Origin: Anaerolineae bacterium
GTDB lineage: Bacteria > Chloroflexota > Anaerolineae > Aggregatilineales > Phototrophicaceae
DNA length: 64,000 bases
NCBI GenBank assembly: GCA_022843745.1
Contig: JALHNB010000005.1
Location: 139,154-203,153 of the forward strand
Direction of reading: 5' to 3'
The position numbers and the translations under genes were made by a program. Below are positions 43,994 through 53,407 of the stretch, one piece after another. Within the stretch, counting starts at the first letter, position 1. Every line of letters begins with the position of its first letter. Below the pieces are notes generated by a model. The model saw nothing but the letters and a program-made list of their open reading frames with translations, had not been told where the DNA came from and did not search any database.

Positions 43994-44430
43994 ATCGTTA
44001 CCTGCTTCTTGACCTTTTCGGTTGTCACCACATAGGTATTCGCCATTTTATCCTGCCAGCACTGGTTATTGGCATCAAATAATGCCCACACGAAGCCGAT
44101 TCCGAGCGCAAGCGAACTGACATAGTAGCCAAATACCCGAATGACCGCATCACTGTCGCTGATCGGAGTGCCGTCGGTTTTAATCACACGGATATTGACC
44201 GCCGATTTTCCGGGTGTCTGACCCTCGCGCCGCGTCCAGAAATACCAATGATAGACGAGGTTGATAAGGATGCCGATAAAGATGCTATCCAGGTTAATGA
44301 TCGAAAGGATAATGCCAACCACCAAACCGATCACGAATAGGACAATGTTGTCGATGATAAATGCGATGAAGCGCATTCCCGCAGTGGCTAATTCATAAGT
44401 GTACTGGGGTTTGCTCTCAAAATCTTCCAT
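43990..44430 (-). CDS. RDD-family membrane protein
   Basis: 146 residues. The family signature is present: MRFIAFIIDNIVLF with Arg and Asp in helix 1, then WTRREGQTPGKSAVNIRVIKTDGTPISDSDAVIRVFGYY. Three helices are predicted. RDD proteins have been linked to ion exchange in a few cases; most are uncharacterised. It is a tandem paralogue of the gene at 45301, from which an IS element now separates it. The ribosome binding site is AAGAAGGT. Confidence 0.85.
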   Translation of the reverse strand: MEDFESKPQYTYELATAGMRFIAFIIDNIVLFVIGLVVGIILSIINLDSIFIGILINLVYHWYFWTRREGQTPGKSAVNIRVIKTDGTPISDSDAVIRVFGYYVSSLALGIGFVWALFDANNQCWQDKMANTYVVTTEKVKKQVTI

Positions 44431-44448
44431 GTGACCTTCTTAATAGAA

Positions 44449-44474
44449 TGTGTGCAGCCTTAAATCTGCACACA
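44449..44474 (-). promoter_or_regulatory. 9-bp hairpin in the leader of the first RDD gene
   Basis: TGTGTGCAG (44449-44457) and CTGCACACA (44466-44474), 8-base loop, ending 19 bases before the start codon on the minus strand, between the IS end and the gene. Could be an operator or attenuator. Confidence 0.5.
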
Positions 44475-44504
44475 TATCATGAATTTGTAGGTTGTGTTGA
44501 CATT

Positions 44505-44978
44505 TTAACGTAACCAAACGAGAACGCTGACAAAGTGCAAAAAACCAAGATACGAGCGATCCAATTTCTCAAAACGGGAAAAGATGCGGCGAAAATGCTT
44601 GATTTTGTTCATAAAACATTCCACCAAATGACGCTCTCGATACAGCCATTCATCGTACTCCCGCAAGATTTTAGCCCGCTGGTGGGGTGGAATGACGGCG
44701 TTGATGCCCCGTTGGAGCAGAAAGGCAATAAAATCCTCAGCCGCATAGCCACGATCCGCGATCAATTGGTCAAAATCAAAGCCTTCGAGCAAGGCATAGG
44801 CTTGGGTGATGTCATGGCGCTGTCCTGCCGTCAACAGCAGGCGCAAAGGGTTGCCCAACGCATCCACCGTCACATGGATTTTACAGCTAAAGCCGCCCCG
44901 ACTACGGCCAAGCGCCTGTTCACCGTTTTTTTTCGGTTCCCGCCGCGCAGGGATGTGCGCGCACGATAGTGCTATCAA
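44505..44978 (-). CDS. IS5-type transposase, second frame (C-terminal DE part)
   Basis: About 157 codons open. After the junction the product reads NGEQALGRSRGGFSCKIH, then LIADRGYAAEDF with the second catalytic Asp, and ERHLVECFMNKIKHFRRI with the Glu. The upstream ATG shown by this frame is probably not used; translation should come from the first frame by a shift near the A8 run. The three acidic residues are all intact across both frames, so the element may be active. Confidence 0.8.
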   Translation of the reverse strand: MIALSCAHIPARREPKKNGEQALGRSRGGFSCKIHVTVDALGNPLRLLLTAGQRHDITQAYALLEGFDFDQLIADRGYAAEDFIAFLLQRGINAVIPPHQRAKILREYDEWLYRERHLVECFMNKIKHFRRIFSRFEKLDRSYLGFLHFVSVLVWLR

Positions 44979-45255
44979 TCATCCCATTTTCCATATCCGC
45001 CGTTTGAGCAAAATAGGCCAACATTCGCTCCCAAACCCCAGCTTGGCACCAGCGCACAAAGCGCTTATAGATGCTATTCCAATTCCCAAACTCAATCGGG
45101 AGTAAGCGCCATTGCGACCCACTCCGACTGATCCATTTCACGGCTTCCAGGAAACGGCGGCACTTGACCTCATTTCCCACGTAAGCATTCGGCTCTTGCT
45201 GCAAGAAATCCCGAATGTTCTTCCATTCTTCGTCACTTAGTTTCACATCACTCAT
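44920..45255 (-). CDS. IS5-type transposase, first frame (N-terminal part)
   Basis: 111 codons starting MSDVKLSDEEWKNIRDFL. It has the insertion-element domain (RRFLEAVKWISRSGSQWRLLP, YKRFVRWCQAGVWERML) and the first catalytic Asp in MIDSTIVRAH. It ends just after a run of eight A (44926-44933 on the minus strand). A net +1 shift there joins it to the second frame, as in many two-frame IS5 elements. Confidence 0.82.
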   Translation of the reverse strand: MSDVKLSDEEWKNIRDFLQQEPNAYVGNEVKCRRFLEAVKWISRSGSQWRLLPIEFGNWNSIYKRFVRWCQAGVWERMLAYFAQTADMENGMIDSTIVRAHPCAAGTEKKR

Positions 45256-45300
45256 CAGACCATTTTACAGATTTATCTCAAATGTCAACAGAACCTATTT

Positions 45301-45687
45301 TTAAATCTGAATAACGTAGGTGCTGGCAAGTTTATCGTGCAATCCCTGCCGATTCGAATCGAACAGCGCGATCAGCCAGCCGATCATCAACAGCGCGGAA
45401 TTAATGTAGTAGCCGACAGTGCGAATAATCGCGTCACTATCGTTTAAGGGGCCGCCATCCACCTTAATCACGCGCAGGTTCATGATGCGCTTGCCGGGAG
45501 TTTGTCCATTCTGGCGGGTTAGGAAATACCATTGATAGGCGATCTGGGTGAGTAAACCGATGCCCCAGCCAGCATTGCCAGCAATTGAGGACATCAGGCC
45601 ACCGATGACGGCTAAAACCAGACCATCAATGATGGCGGCGATGATACGGGGGCCAAAATCTGCTAGTTCATAGGATGAGTTTTTCAC
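45301..45687 (-). CDS. RDD-family membrane protein (paralogue)
   Basis: 128 residues with RIIAAIIDGLVLAVIGG at the front and NGQTPGKRIMNLRVIKVDGGPLNDSDAIIRTVGYY, closely matching the protein at 43990. Two to three helices. Its stop lies just outside the right end of the IS. Before the insertion the two RDD genes, the DAO oxidase and the propeller gene probably formed one transcript. Confidence 0.85.
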   Translation of the reverse strand: MKNSSYELADFGPRIIAAIIDGLVLAVIGGLMSSIAGNAGWGIGLLTQIAYQWYFLTRQNGQTPGKRIMNLRVIKVDGGPLNDSDAIIRTVGYYINSALLMIGWLIALFDSNRQGLHDKLASTYVIQI

Positions 45688-45773
45688 AATTTTATCTCCC
45701 CTTTAAAATGCTATTTAGGGTAAATTATATCTCGAATCGTCTTACGCAGATAACTTGCAAGGGAGCAGTGAGC

Positions 45774-46766
45774 GTGAAAATTAATAAATTGGGTAGTACC
45801 GATCTCAATGTAACGCATCTGGCCTGTGGCGGGCTGTTTATTTCGTCGGTAGGCGCAGACTTTGAAGAAGGCAAAAAGGCCGTGCATCGTGCGCTGGAGC
45901 TTGGCATCAATTATGTCGATACCGCGCCGGGGTATGCCAACAGCGAGGAAGTTCTCGGCCAATTTCTGGAAGGTGTGACGCAGCCCTATGTGCTTTCAAC
46001 CAAATTTGGTGGACGGCCTGTACCTTTTAATCCGAAAGATAAAGACCAGCTTTATTTCAGCTTTGATCGCAGCCTGAAATTATTGAAACGCGATACCGTA
46101 GATATTCTGTTTATTCACGAACCAGACAGACCAGGGCAATATGATTGGTACGATAGCTGGGATACCTTTCACGGGCCAGTAAACGATGTGCTGGATGATC
46201 TGAAAAAACGCGGCCTGATCCGCTATACCGGCATCGGCGGCACAACCGTTCATGAGATGACGCGGATTGTCGAAAAAAGTAACTACGATGTGCTTTTGAC
46301 AGCCTTCAATTATAGCCTGCTCTTTCGTGAAGCGGAAACGACGCTTATCCCGGCAGCGACGAAAAAAGGAATGGGCATCGTCGCGGGATCGCCGTTACAG
46401 CAGGGGTGGTTCGCGCGGCGTTACGACGAGGTTTTGAACGACCCACCCGCGTGGCTGTCACCGATGCGCCGAGCTCAGGTCATGGAACTTTACGCGCTGG
46501 TTGAGCGAATCGGGATGTCCGTGCCGGAACTGGCGATGCGCTTTGTTTTCTCACATCCCGATATTCACACGGTGCTGTCCGGTGTTCGGTCTGCGGCGGA
46601 AGTGGATACCAATGTCAAAACGGCGGAAGCTGGCGCTCTGCCGCCCGACATTCTCGATCAACTGGACGAAATTTACCGGATGCTGCCCTATCGCCCCTGT
46701 GAGGAACCGCTGGCGGCACGTATCGTCAACGCAAAAGCCTATCGCGGCCCTGGAATGCTGCGGTAG
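45774..46766 (+). CDS. Aldo/keto reductase
   Basis: 330 residues starting at GTG after GGGAG; longer forms have no ribosome binding site. TIM-barrel reductase motifs are present: NYVDTAPGYANSEEVLG with the catalytic Asp and Tyr, VLSTKFGG with Lys, VDILFIHEPD with His in the usual position, and TVLSGVRSAAEVD for NADP contacts. It resembles the L-fucose/D-arabinose dehydrogenase-like AKR group. Substrate unproven. The following alcohol dehydrogenase gene on the same strand may share a sugar or polyol pathway. Confidence 0.88.
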   Translation: MKINKLGSTDLNVTHLACGGLFISSVGADFEEGKKAVHRALELGINYVDTAPGYANSEEVLGQFLEGVTQPYVLSTKFGGRPVPFNPKDKDQLYFSFDRSLKLLKRDTVDILFIHEPDRPGQYDWYDSWDTFHGPVNDVLDDLKKRGLIRYTGIGGTTVHEMTRIVEKSNYDVLLTAFNYSLLFREAETTLIPAATKKGMGIVAGSPLQQGWFARRYDEVLNDPPAWLSPMRRAQVMELYALVERIGMSVPELAMRFVFSHPDIHTVLSGVRSAAEVDTNVKTAEAGALPPDILDQLDEIYRMLPYRPCEEPLAARIVNAKAYRGPGMLR

Positions 46767-46785
46767 AGCTAATTTCACCCCCAAC

Positions 46786-46809
46786 CCTCTCCAATGCGTT
46801 GGAGAGAGG
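46786..46809. repeat. Palindrome CCTCTCCAA/TTGGAGAGAGG between two oxidoreductase genes
   Basis: TCTCCAA (46788-46794), TGCG, TTGGAGA (46799-46805), preceded by CCCCCAACCC. It belongs to a CCCTCTCC-type repeat family different from the GTAGGGGC one. Confidence 0.65.
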
Positions 46810-46847
46810 AGCAAACTGCAAGATGTACTCTAGAAAAAGGAAAAAAG

Positions 46848-47864
46848 ATGAAAGCTGCTATCGTTTCTGGAAAAAATCGCCTCGAAGTTGCGGATATTTC
46901 CATGCCGCAGCCGGGCGCATATGACTGCCTTGTCAAAATTGATGCCTGCGCGGTCTGCACAGGTACGGATTCTACGATTATCAGCGGCGCGTTTCCCTGG
47001 CCGCAGAAATATCCGTTTGTACTGGGGCATGAATCGACGGGCCTGGTGATTGAGGTCGGTGAGAAGGTTCGTAATTTTAAGATCGGCCAGCGTGTGACCC
47101 GTCCGGGGGCGGTGATGGCTGGTGAGGAGCGCGATGGGTTATCGAGTCAGTGGGGCGGCTATGCGCAGTACGGCATGGTACGCGATATTGAAGCGGCTTC
47201 AGAAGATGGCGCTGAAGCGAACGGGATGCTCAAAATCAGCCGTGTACCGCTGCCAGATGATGTCGATCCCATCTCAGCGGCGCTTTCGGTTAACCAGCGC
47301 GAGATTCTCTCAGTTGTGCGCCGGATCGAACTGAACGCCGACTCAAAGGTGCTGGTGATCGGCACAGGTTACAACGGCCTGCTGTTTTCGCTGTTTTGCA
47401 AGCATTTTGGCGCGGGGCAAGTGGTGGTGATCGGTAATCCGGTTTTTGAATCGGTAGCGAAATCCCTTTACCGTGCGGATGCGTTTGTCGATTATCGCGA
47501 CCCGCAGTCCAGAACGCTGGCCTTAAATCTGGTTGGTACGCCGACTCACGTCATCGACGCGGTGGGAACGACAGACTCGGTAAAATTCGCGCAAACGTTG
47601 CTCTCCGAGAAAACGGCTTTTGGCTGCTATGGCGTTCATCATTTTAATGAGACAGCCGCCGTGCGCGACGGTATTGCGCAATCGCATCCGCAAATCAATA
47701 TGTCAACCGATGAGCCGAATACCGTTACGGAATGGTACACGCTCTGGAAGCAGGGATTTTTCGATCAGCTTTATGACCGTGTGATGCCGTTTGAGCAAAT
47801 TGGCGAGGCCTTTGCCAGCCTCGCGCGGCGTGAAGTCGTCAAGATTGTGCTGGAAATTAAGTAG
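46848..47864 (+). CDS. Zinc-type alcohol dehydrogenase family protein (MDR superfamily)
   Basis: 338 residues. The catalytic zinc segment CAVCTGTDS and GHESTGLVIEVGEKV fit the MDR pattern. The Rossmann part follows (VLVIGTGYNGLLFSLFCKHFGAGQVVVIG). The four-Cys structural zinc loop is missing, as in some sorbitol/threonine dehydrogenase-like proteins. AAAAAGGAAAAAAG stands before the ATG. The end overlaps the convergent phosphoesterase gene by eight bases. Confidence 0.85.
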   Translation: MKAAIVSGKNRLEVADISMPQPGAYDCLVKIDACAVCTGTDSTIISGAFPWPQKYPFVLGHESTGLVIEVGEKVRNFKIGQRVTRPGAVMAGEERDGLSSQWGGYAQYGMVRDIEAASEDGAEANGMLKISRVPLPDDVDPISAALSVNQREILSVVRRIELNADSKVLVIGTGYNGLLFSLFCKHFGAGQVVVIGNPVFESVAKSLYRADAFVDYRDPQSRTLALNLVGTPTHVIDAVGTTDSVKFAQTLLSEKTAFGCYGVHHFNETAAVRDGIAQSHPQINMSTDEPNTVTEWYTLWKQGFFDQLYDRVMPFEQIGEAFASLARREVVKIVLEIK

Positions 47865-48717
47865 AGTGCAGGGTGAAGACGGTGATCTCCGGACGGCAGT
47901 TGAAGCGTACCGCCGGGAGGATCGTCCCGACACCGCGATTGGTGTATTGAATCATATTGCCGACCTGATATTGCCCAATCGGATATTTACGTCCCAGGCG
48001 TGGCACAACTGGCGGCCCAAAGAACGGCAAAATGATCTGACCGCCGTGAGAGTGACCGGAAATCTGTAGATCAAAACGTCCTGTTGGCGAACTGATGTCG
48101 GCAAAATCCGGCTCGTGCGCCAGCAGGATCGCCGCGCCGTCAGCGGGTAATTTTGCGACCACATCGTCCACACGATCCAGATGTTCCCAATACGAATCGA
48201 CTCCGCCGAAGTGCAGACTCTCGCCACCGCGCTGAAGTGTAAACACATCGTTGCTGAGTTCGATCATGCCGCTGTCACGAATGACCTGCTGAATCCGTTC
48301 CGCGCTTGTCCAGTGGTCATGATTACCTAAGACGGCGACGGTCACATCTTTTGGCGTGAGTTTACTGAGTGGCTCGGTCAGGGCGGGGATATGGCGCGAA
48401 ATATCACCGTGAGTCACAAAATCGCCCGTCACGGCAATCGAGTCCGGCTGCTGCTCATTAATCATCTCGACAATGCGCTCCAGGCGTTCCTGAGTCATGC
48501 CTGTACCCATATGAATATCGCTGATCTGCGCGAGTTTGTAGCCATCAAAGGCAGCCGATAAACGCGGTAGGGTCAGATTGACCGCTTTTATTTCGATCAA
48601 ATCTGGCTCGATATTGCGGGCATAGGCGAAACTACTCACCCCGCTAATGGTTATTCCGGCAGTCGTGACGAGGCCGATTTTTAGAAATTTGCGGCGTAAT
48701 ATTCTGCGTTCGGACAT
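47857..48717 (-). CDS. Metallophosphoesterase with Tat-type signal (YkuE-like)
   Basis: 286 residues. The N-terminus has a twin-arginine motif (RRKFLKIG) and a hydrophobic stretch, so the product is probably exported folded. The phosphoesterase metal motifs are complete: ISDIHMG, TGDFVTHGD, LGNHDHW, LAHEPDF and SGHSHGGQ. Related proteins act on lipid A-type or UDP-sugar pyrophosphates or other phosphodiesters; the substrate is unknown. Confidence 0.88.
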   Translation of the reverse strand: MSERRILRRKFLKIGLVTTAGITISGVSSFAYARNIEPDLIEIKAVNLTLPRLSAAFDGYKLAQISDIHMGTGMTQERLERIVEMINEQQPDSIAVTGDFVTHGDISRHIPALTEPLSKLTPKDVTVAVLGNHDHWTSAERIQQVIRDSGMIELSNDVFTLQRGGESLHFGGVDSYWEHLDRVDDVVAKLPADGAAILLAHEPDFADISSPTGRFDLQISGHSHGGQIILPFFGPPVVPRLGRKYPIGQYQVGNMIQYTNRGVGTILPAVRFNCRPEITVFTLHST

Positions 48718-48857
48718 TCAATGCTCTCCAATATGTGTTTTGAATGATTTATTGTGCCACGAAAAGGGCGAGGTGATATACCTGAATGTTTGGGGGAATG
48801 AGTTATGAGGGAAAATTTAGGAATTGATTGTAGTGTGCGATGCGTTTGAAAGGGGTT

Positions 48858-48917
48858 GTAGGGGCGCGATACACATTGGAAATTGGTTGCAGGGGCGACG
48901 CATGCGTCGCCCCTACG
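48858..48917. repeat. GTAGGGGCG repeat pair with a 24-bp perfect palindrome
   Basis: A lone left half GTAGGGGCGCG (48858 onward) is followed by AGGGGCGACGCA/TGCGTCGCCCCT (48891-48914), perfectly symmetric, then AC. It lies in the intergenic space beyond the lon stop and may terminate that transcript. Confidence 0.8.
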
Positions 48918-48930
48918 AAGACGTGTTCGA

Positions 48931-51438
48931 TTAATTGACGATTTCCGGCTGCGGTACGGCATCGAGCAGTGCGGCTTTCAGCACATCATCGACTTTCTCG
49001 GCCAGCACGAATTTCAGGCTTTCACGCACTTCGTCCGGCAGGTCATCGAGATCATTCTCGTTTTTCTTGGGAATGATCACGGTATCGACACCCAGACGAT
49101 GCGCCGCCAGTACCTTATCTTTAATACCGCCCACAGGCAAAACCTGCCCACGCAGCGTGATCTCACCCGTCATCGCGACATTGCTGCGTACAGGTCGTGC
49201 CGTCAGCAGCGAGGCCAGCGCGACGGCCATTGTCACGCCTGCCGAGGGGCCATCTTTGGGGACAGCACCCGCCGGGACGTGCAGATGAATATCGCTTTTC
49301 TCGAACACCGTCGGGTCAATGCCAAGATCATTGGCTTTTGAGCGAATGTAGCTTAACGCTGTTCGGGCGCTTTCCTGCATCACTTCGCCAAGCTGTCCGG
49401 TGTATTGGAAACCTTTGCCACCGGGCATCCGCGCGGCTTCGACAAACAGAATTTCACCGCCGACAGGCGTCCAGGCCAGACCTGTTGCCACGCCGGGTAA
49501 ATCGGTGCGTTCTTCGATTTCTTCACGGTAGCCATAGCGGGGCTTGCCGAGCAGTTCGCGCATCTTTTTCTCGTCGATCACGACTTTTTCGGATGTGCCT
49601 TCAGCGATTTTCGTCACCACTTTACGCGCTGCCCGTCCGATTTCACGTTCGAGAGTACGAACACCCGCTTCGCGCGTATAATCGCGCACGACGGTCAGCA
49701 GAGCATCATGGGTAATTTCGATCTCGTCGGGGCGCAGTCCATTTTCGCGAATCTGCCGCTTGACGAGATATTGTTCGGCGATGGCGACTTTTTCCTGTTC
49801 CGTGTAGCCGCTGAGTTGGATGATTTCCATACGGTCACGCAGCGGTGCAGGGATCGGCTCAAGCTCATTGGCAGTCGTGACGAACAACACCTCGCTGAGG
49901 TCAAAAGCCACGTCGAGATAGTGATCGCGAAATTCGTTGTTTTGCTCAGGGTCAAGCACTTCGAGCAAGGCGCTGGCCGGGTCGCCCCTGAAATCGCGAC
50001 CTAATTTATCCACTTCATCGAGCATGATGATCGGGTTGTGCGATTCGACGCGACGAATTGTTTGCACAATACGTCCTGGCATCGCGCCGACATAAGTGCG
50101 GCGGAAGCCTCGGATTTCGGCCTCATCACGTACACCGCCCAGGCTCATGCGGATAAATTTGCGATTCATAGCCCGCGCAATCGACGAACCCAGCGATGTT
50201 TTACCAACACCGGGAGGCCCAACGAAGCACAAAATCGCGCCCTGACGATCACGCCGGATATAGTCGGTGGTAGGTGTCTCAGGACTTTCCTCGGCACGTT
50301 CGCTACGCAGCTTGCGCACAGCTAGATATTCCAGGATGCGCTCTTTAATGTCCTTCAGGCCGTAATGGTCTTCGTCCAGCACCTGACGGGCATGGGCGAT
50401 GTCCAGGTTATCATCGGTGCGCTTCGACCAGGGTAAGCTGGTGAGCCAGTCCAGATAGGTGCGAATCACGCCATATTCCGCCGCCGCAACAGGCAGTCTG
50501 GAAAGGCGATCCAGTTCTCGGACGGCTTCTTTTTCGGCTTCTTCCGGCATCCCGGCTTCAGCGATCTTTTTGCGGAACTCGTCTACTTCGACGGTCTGCT
50601 CATCACCTTCGCCCAGTTCGCGCTGAATGGCTTTCAACTGTTCGCGCAGATAATACTCGCGCTGCATTTTTTCCATCTCGGACTGGGCTTCGGTCTGGAT
50701 TTTGCGTCCCAGTTCCAGTACCTCAAGCTCTTTGCTGAGGATGGCTGTCAGATGACGCAGTTTTTCCTCAACGCTGTCGAGTTCGAGCAGCTTTTGCGAA
50801 TCAGCGAGGTCGATGCGGATATAAGTCGCGACGGCGTAAACCAGTTGCAACGGGTCATCGACGTTCAAGGTGGACGAAATGAGTTCGCTGGGGATGCTCG
50901 GTACCAGATCGGCCAGCCGGGTAAATTGATCGACCACATTGCGCGTGAGCGCTTCGACTTCAAGCGAATCCTCGACTACTTCGGGAACCGCGTGAACTTT
51001 CGCCCGCAGATACGGATCGAGCGAGGTGTAATCATCAATTTTGATGCGTGCCAGGCCTTGTACCAGCAGCCGGATCGTACCATCGGGTGCGCGGAACAGA
51101 CGGTGAATCGAGGCAAGAGTACCCACTTCGTAAACATCATCCGGGCCGGGTGTTTCCAGTTCAGGATTCTTGGCGGTCACAAGTCCAATAAGGCGGTTGC
51201 CCGCGATCACATCATCGACCAGTTTCATACTGCGCGGCTGGCCGACGGTAAATGGAATCGCCGTTTGCGGATAGACGACTAACCCCCGCAGCGGCAGAAT
51301 CGGCAGTTCTTCAGGGACATCCGATTGACGCTGTTCGTCATCATCCGTATCTTTAATGGGGATATTCAGTTCTTCACTTTCCGCGATTTCGGCTTTACTG
51401 AGCCGGGAAAGTGAGTCACGCTTGGGTTTGTCTGTCAT
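48931..51438 (-). CDS. lon: Lon protease
   Basis: 835 residues. It has an N-terminal substrate domain ([22 protein letters not shown]), a coiled middle ([21 protein letters not shown]), an AAA+ module with Walker [12 protein letters not shown] and Walker [12 protein letters not shown], and the C-terminal protease. The catalytic dyad is S732 (in [10 protein letters not shown]) and K775 (in [10 protein letters not shown]), 43 residues apart as in other Lon proteins. It degrades damaged and regulatory proteins with ATP. The ATG overlaps the stop of the hsp20 gene (ATGA), coupling the two. Confidence 0.97.
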   Translation of the reverse strand: MTDKPKRDSLSRLSKAEIAESEELNIPIKDTDDDEQRQSDVPEELPILPLRGLVVYPQTAIPFTVGQPRSMKLVDDVIAGNRLIGLVTAKNPELETPGPDDVYEVGTLASIHRLFRAPDGTIRLLVQGLARIKIDDYTSLDPYLRAKVHAVPEVVEDSLEVEALTRNVVDQFTRLADLVPSIPSELISSTLNVDDPLQLVYAVATYIRIDLADSQKLLELDSVEEKLRHLTAILSKELEVLELGRKIQTEAQSEMEKMQREYYLREQLKAIQRELGEGDEQTVEVDEFRKKIAEAGMPEEAEKEAVRELDRLSRLPVAAAEYGVIRTYLDWLTSLPWSKRTDDNLDIAHARQVLDEDHYGLKDIKERILEYLAVRKLRSERAEESPETPTTDYIRRDRQGAILCFVGPPGVGKTSLGSSIARAMNRKFIRMSLGGVRDEAEIRGFRRTYVGAMPGRIVQTIRRVESHNPIIMLDEVDKLGRDFRGDPASALLEVLDPEQNNEFRDHYLDVAFDLSEVLFVTTANELEPIPAPLRDRMEIIQLSGYTEQEKVAIAEQYLVKRQIRENGLRPDEIEITHDALLTVVRDYTREAGVRTLEREIGRAARKVVTKIAEGTSEKVVIDEKKMRELLGKPRYGYREEIEERTDLPGVATGLAWTPVGGEILFVEAARMPGGKGFQYTGQLGEVMQESARTALSYIRSKANDLGIDPTVFEKSDIHLHVPAGAVPKDGPSAGVTMAVALASLLTARPVRSNVAMTGEITLRGQVLPVGGIKDKVLAAHRLGVDTVIIPKKNENDLDDLPDEVRESLKFVLAEKVDDVLKAALLDAVPQPEIVN

Positions 51439-51803
51439 AGTGGTCGCTGTTCCTGTTCTTCGGCGTTTAGATCAACAATTGAAACTTGCTCTGCGGGTTT
51501 CCGAGGAAGCTCAATCTGAAGAAAGCCTTGCTGATAGGTTGCGGTTACGCCATCGCGATTCGCAGTCCAGGGTAAATTGAGTTCGATACGAAATTCCCCA
51601 AAGCCTATTTCGACCTGGTGATAAGCCTGATGTTGAATCTGTGGCTTTCCCCGGGTGCCGCTAATGGTTAAACGGCGGCTTTGAAGCGATATGTTAAAGT
51701 CGCCAGGGGTCATTCCGGCGATTTCGACAATGACGGTTAATTTATCTACCTGTTCAATCACGTCAGTCGGTGGATTGAACGGCCTGTTAGGACGTATGAG
51801 CAT
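51435..51803 (-). CDS. Hsp20/alpha-crystallin small heat-shock protein
   Basis: About 122 residues. The alpha-crystallin domain is clear: [30 protein letters not shown], then [11 protein letters not shown], and the conserved [14 protein letters not shown] block near the end. It holds unfolded proteins for refolding or degradation. AGGAA precedes the ATG at 51803; an ATG at 51839 is an alternative. It is the first gene of an operon with lon, a sensible holdase-protease pairing. No CIRCE element was seen upstream. Confidence 0.9.
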   Translation of the reverse strand: MLIRPNRPFNPPTDVIEQVDKLTVIVEIAGMTPGDFNISLQSRRLTISGTRGKPQIQHQAYHQVEIGFGEFRIELNLPWTANRDGVTATYQQGFLQIELPRKPAEQVSIVDLNAEEQEQRPL

Positions 51804-51983
51804 GTCAGGATTCCTGCCAGAAACTGCTGGATGAATCAAATAGAAATGGAGATATGGAAGCGCATACTAGCAGTCTAGCCACAATAAGTAAAAACCGCAT
51901 AAGATTTCAATCTATTATAATATTTTTCTAATATACCCCCAGTTTGCGATAAAATGATTGAACTGAAAATCAATGGAGCGTCT

Positions 51984-53314
51984 ATGAATTCATCACCTCG
52001 TCCTGGTGGGATGCGGGCTTTCACGATTGTCTGGTTCGGGCAGCTTGTTTCGCTCACGGGTACAGCCATGACGCAGTTTGCGATTGCGCTGTGGGCATGG
52101 GAGATCACTGGGCAGGCAACCGCGCTGGCGCTGGTGGGTTTTTTCGCCTTTGCGCCGACTATTCTGTTCAGCCCGATTGCTGGCGCACTGGTAGACCGAT
52201 GGAATCGCAAGCTGGTGATGATGCTCAGTGATCTGGCGGCTGGTTTCTCGACCATTATTTTGCTGCTGCTGTTTCTATCCGACAATCTGCAAATCTGGCA
52301 TCTGTATATTGCCGGGGCGTTCACGGGCGTGTTCCAGGGTTTCAGTTCCCGGCCTATTCCGCCGCGATTTCGACCATGATCCCGAAAGAACAATATGCCC
52401 GTGCGGATGCGATGATGGGGTTGGCGGAAGCGGCTTCCGGCATTTTCGCGCCGATTCTCGCGGGCGCTGTCTATGGCATCATTCGGTTGGGCGGCATCAT
52501 GGCGATTGATATTGTGACCTTCCTGATCGCTATCACGACGCTCATGCTCGTGCATATCCCGCAGCCTCCGGTCAGCGAAACAGGCAAAGCCGCACAGGGC
52601 AATCTGTGGCAGGAATCCCTCTATGGTTTCCGCTATATTTTCGCGCGTCCCAGCCTGCTTGGGCTGCAACTGGTCTTTCTGGCTGGAAATTTCTTAACCG
52701 GCATCGCATATACCTTGCTCACGCCGATGCTGCTTTCACGCACCGCGAATGATGAATTAGCCGTCGGTGGTATCCAATCGGCATTCGGGATAGGTGGTGT
52801 GATCGGTGGGCTGATGTTGAGCGCCTGGGGCGGCCCCAAACGTAAAGTGCATGGTGTGCTGCTCGGTTGGGCTTTGATGGGCATCGGCACGGCCTTGTTT
52901 GGCCTGGGTCAAAGCGTGATCGTATGGTTTGCTGTCGCTTTTCTTTCTTCGGTCTTTAATCCACTGGTGAACGCCTCCAATCAAGCGATATGGCAGGCGA
53001 AGGTTGCGCCGGATGTGCAGGGGCGCGTTTTTTCCACTCGCCGTATGATCGCCCAGGTCACTGGCCCAGTCGGTACGCTCATTGCCGGGCCGCTGGCGGA
53101 TAACCTCTTTAGCCCTGCGATGATGCCGGGTGGCACATGGGCGGGCAGCCTGGGTTGGTTGGTCGGGGTTGGCCCTGGGGCGGGAATGGCGCTGATTTTT
53201 GTCATTTGCGGCGTACTGACGATCCTGATCGGCCTGTACCCCTACTCGATTCGTGTAGTCCGTGATGCCGAAATCATTTTGCCCGATCATGATGTCGAGC
53301 CAGCCACACAATAA
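51984..53314 (+). pseudogene. MFS transporter gene with a single-base frameshift
   Basis: The first part (51984-52379) gives SPRPGGMRAFTIVWFGQLVSL and the loop motif SPIAGALVDRWNRKLVMML, then loses similarity after GVFQGF. The second part (from about 52346, with its own ATG at 52376) gives FPAYSAAISTMIPKEQYARA and the remaining helices. Adding one base near 52344 (TTCAG to TTCCAG) restores one protein of 443 residues, the length of the intact paralogue at 37275. It is therefore a recently broken gene or a sequencing error. GGAG supports the ATG at 51984. Confidence 0.85.
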
Positions 53315-53349
53315 CGGCATAACGCGATACGACGGCATGACGGCAAATA

Positions 53350-53386
53350 AAAACAGGGACTGCCAATTTTCGACAATCCCTGTTTT
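53350..53386. terminator. Bidirectional terminator between MFS gene and clpC
   Basis: AAAACAGGGA (53350-53359) and TCCCTGTTTT (53377-53386), perfect 10-bp arms with A/T ends so that both strands have a T tail. It lies between two convergent genes. Confidence 0.85.
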
Positions 53387-53407
53387 GGATTTTAAATCGC
53401 GACGATC

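Larger units (their letters stand above)
44490..45295 (-). mobile_element. IS5-family insertion sequence, about 806 bp
   Basis: The ends are imperfect inverted repeats: GGTTGTGTTGACATTTT at 44490 and, read inward from 45295, GGTTCTGTTGACATTTG. A TA dinucleotide flanks both ends and fits a short target duplication. Inside are two overlapping frames that together make one DDE transposase. It is inserted three bases after the stop of one RDD gene and upstream of the other. Confidence 0.85.

Noticed and set aside
51804..51983. CIRCE heat-shock operator upstream of hsp20-lon
   Set aside because: No TTAGCACTC-N9-GAGTGCTAA pattern is present here or upstream of clpC.
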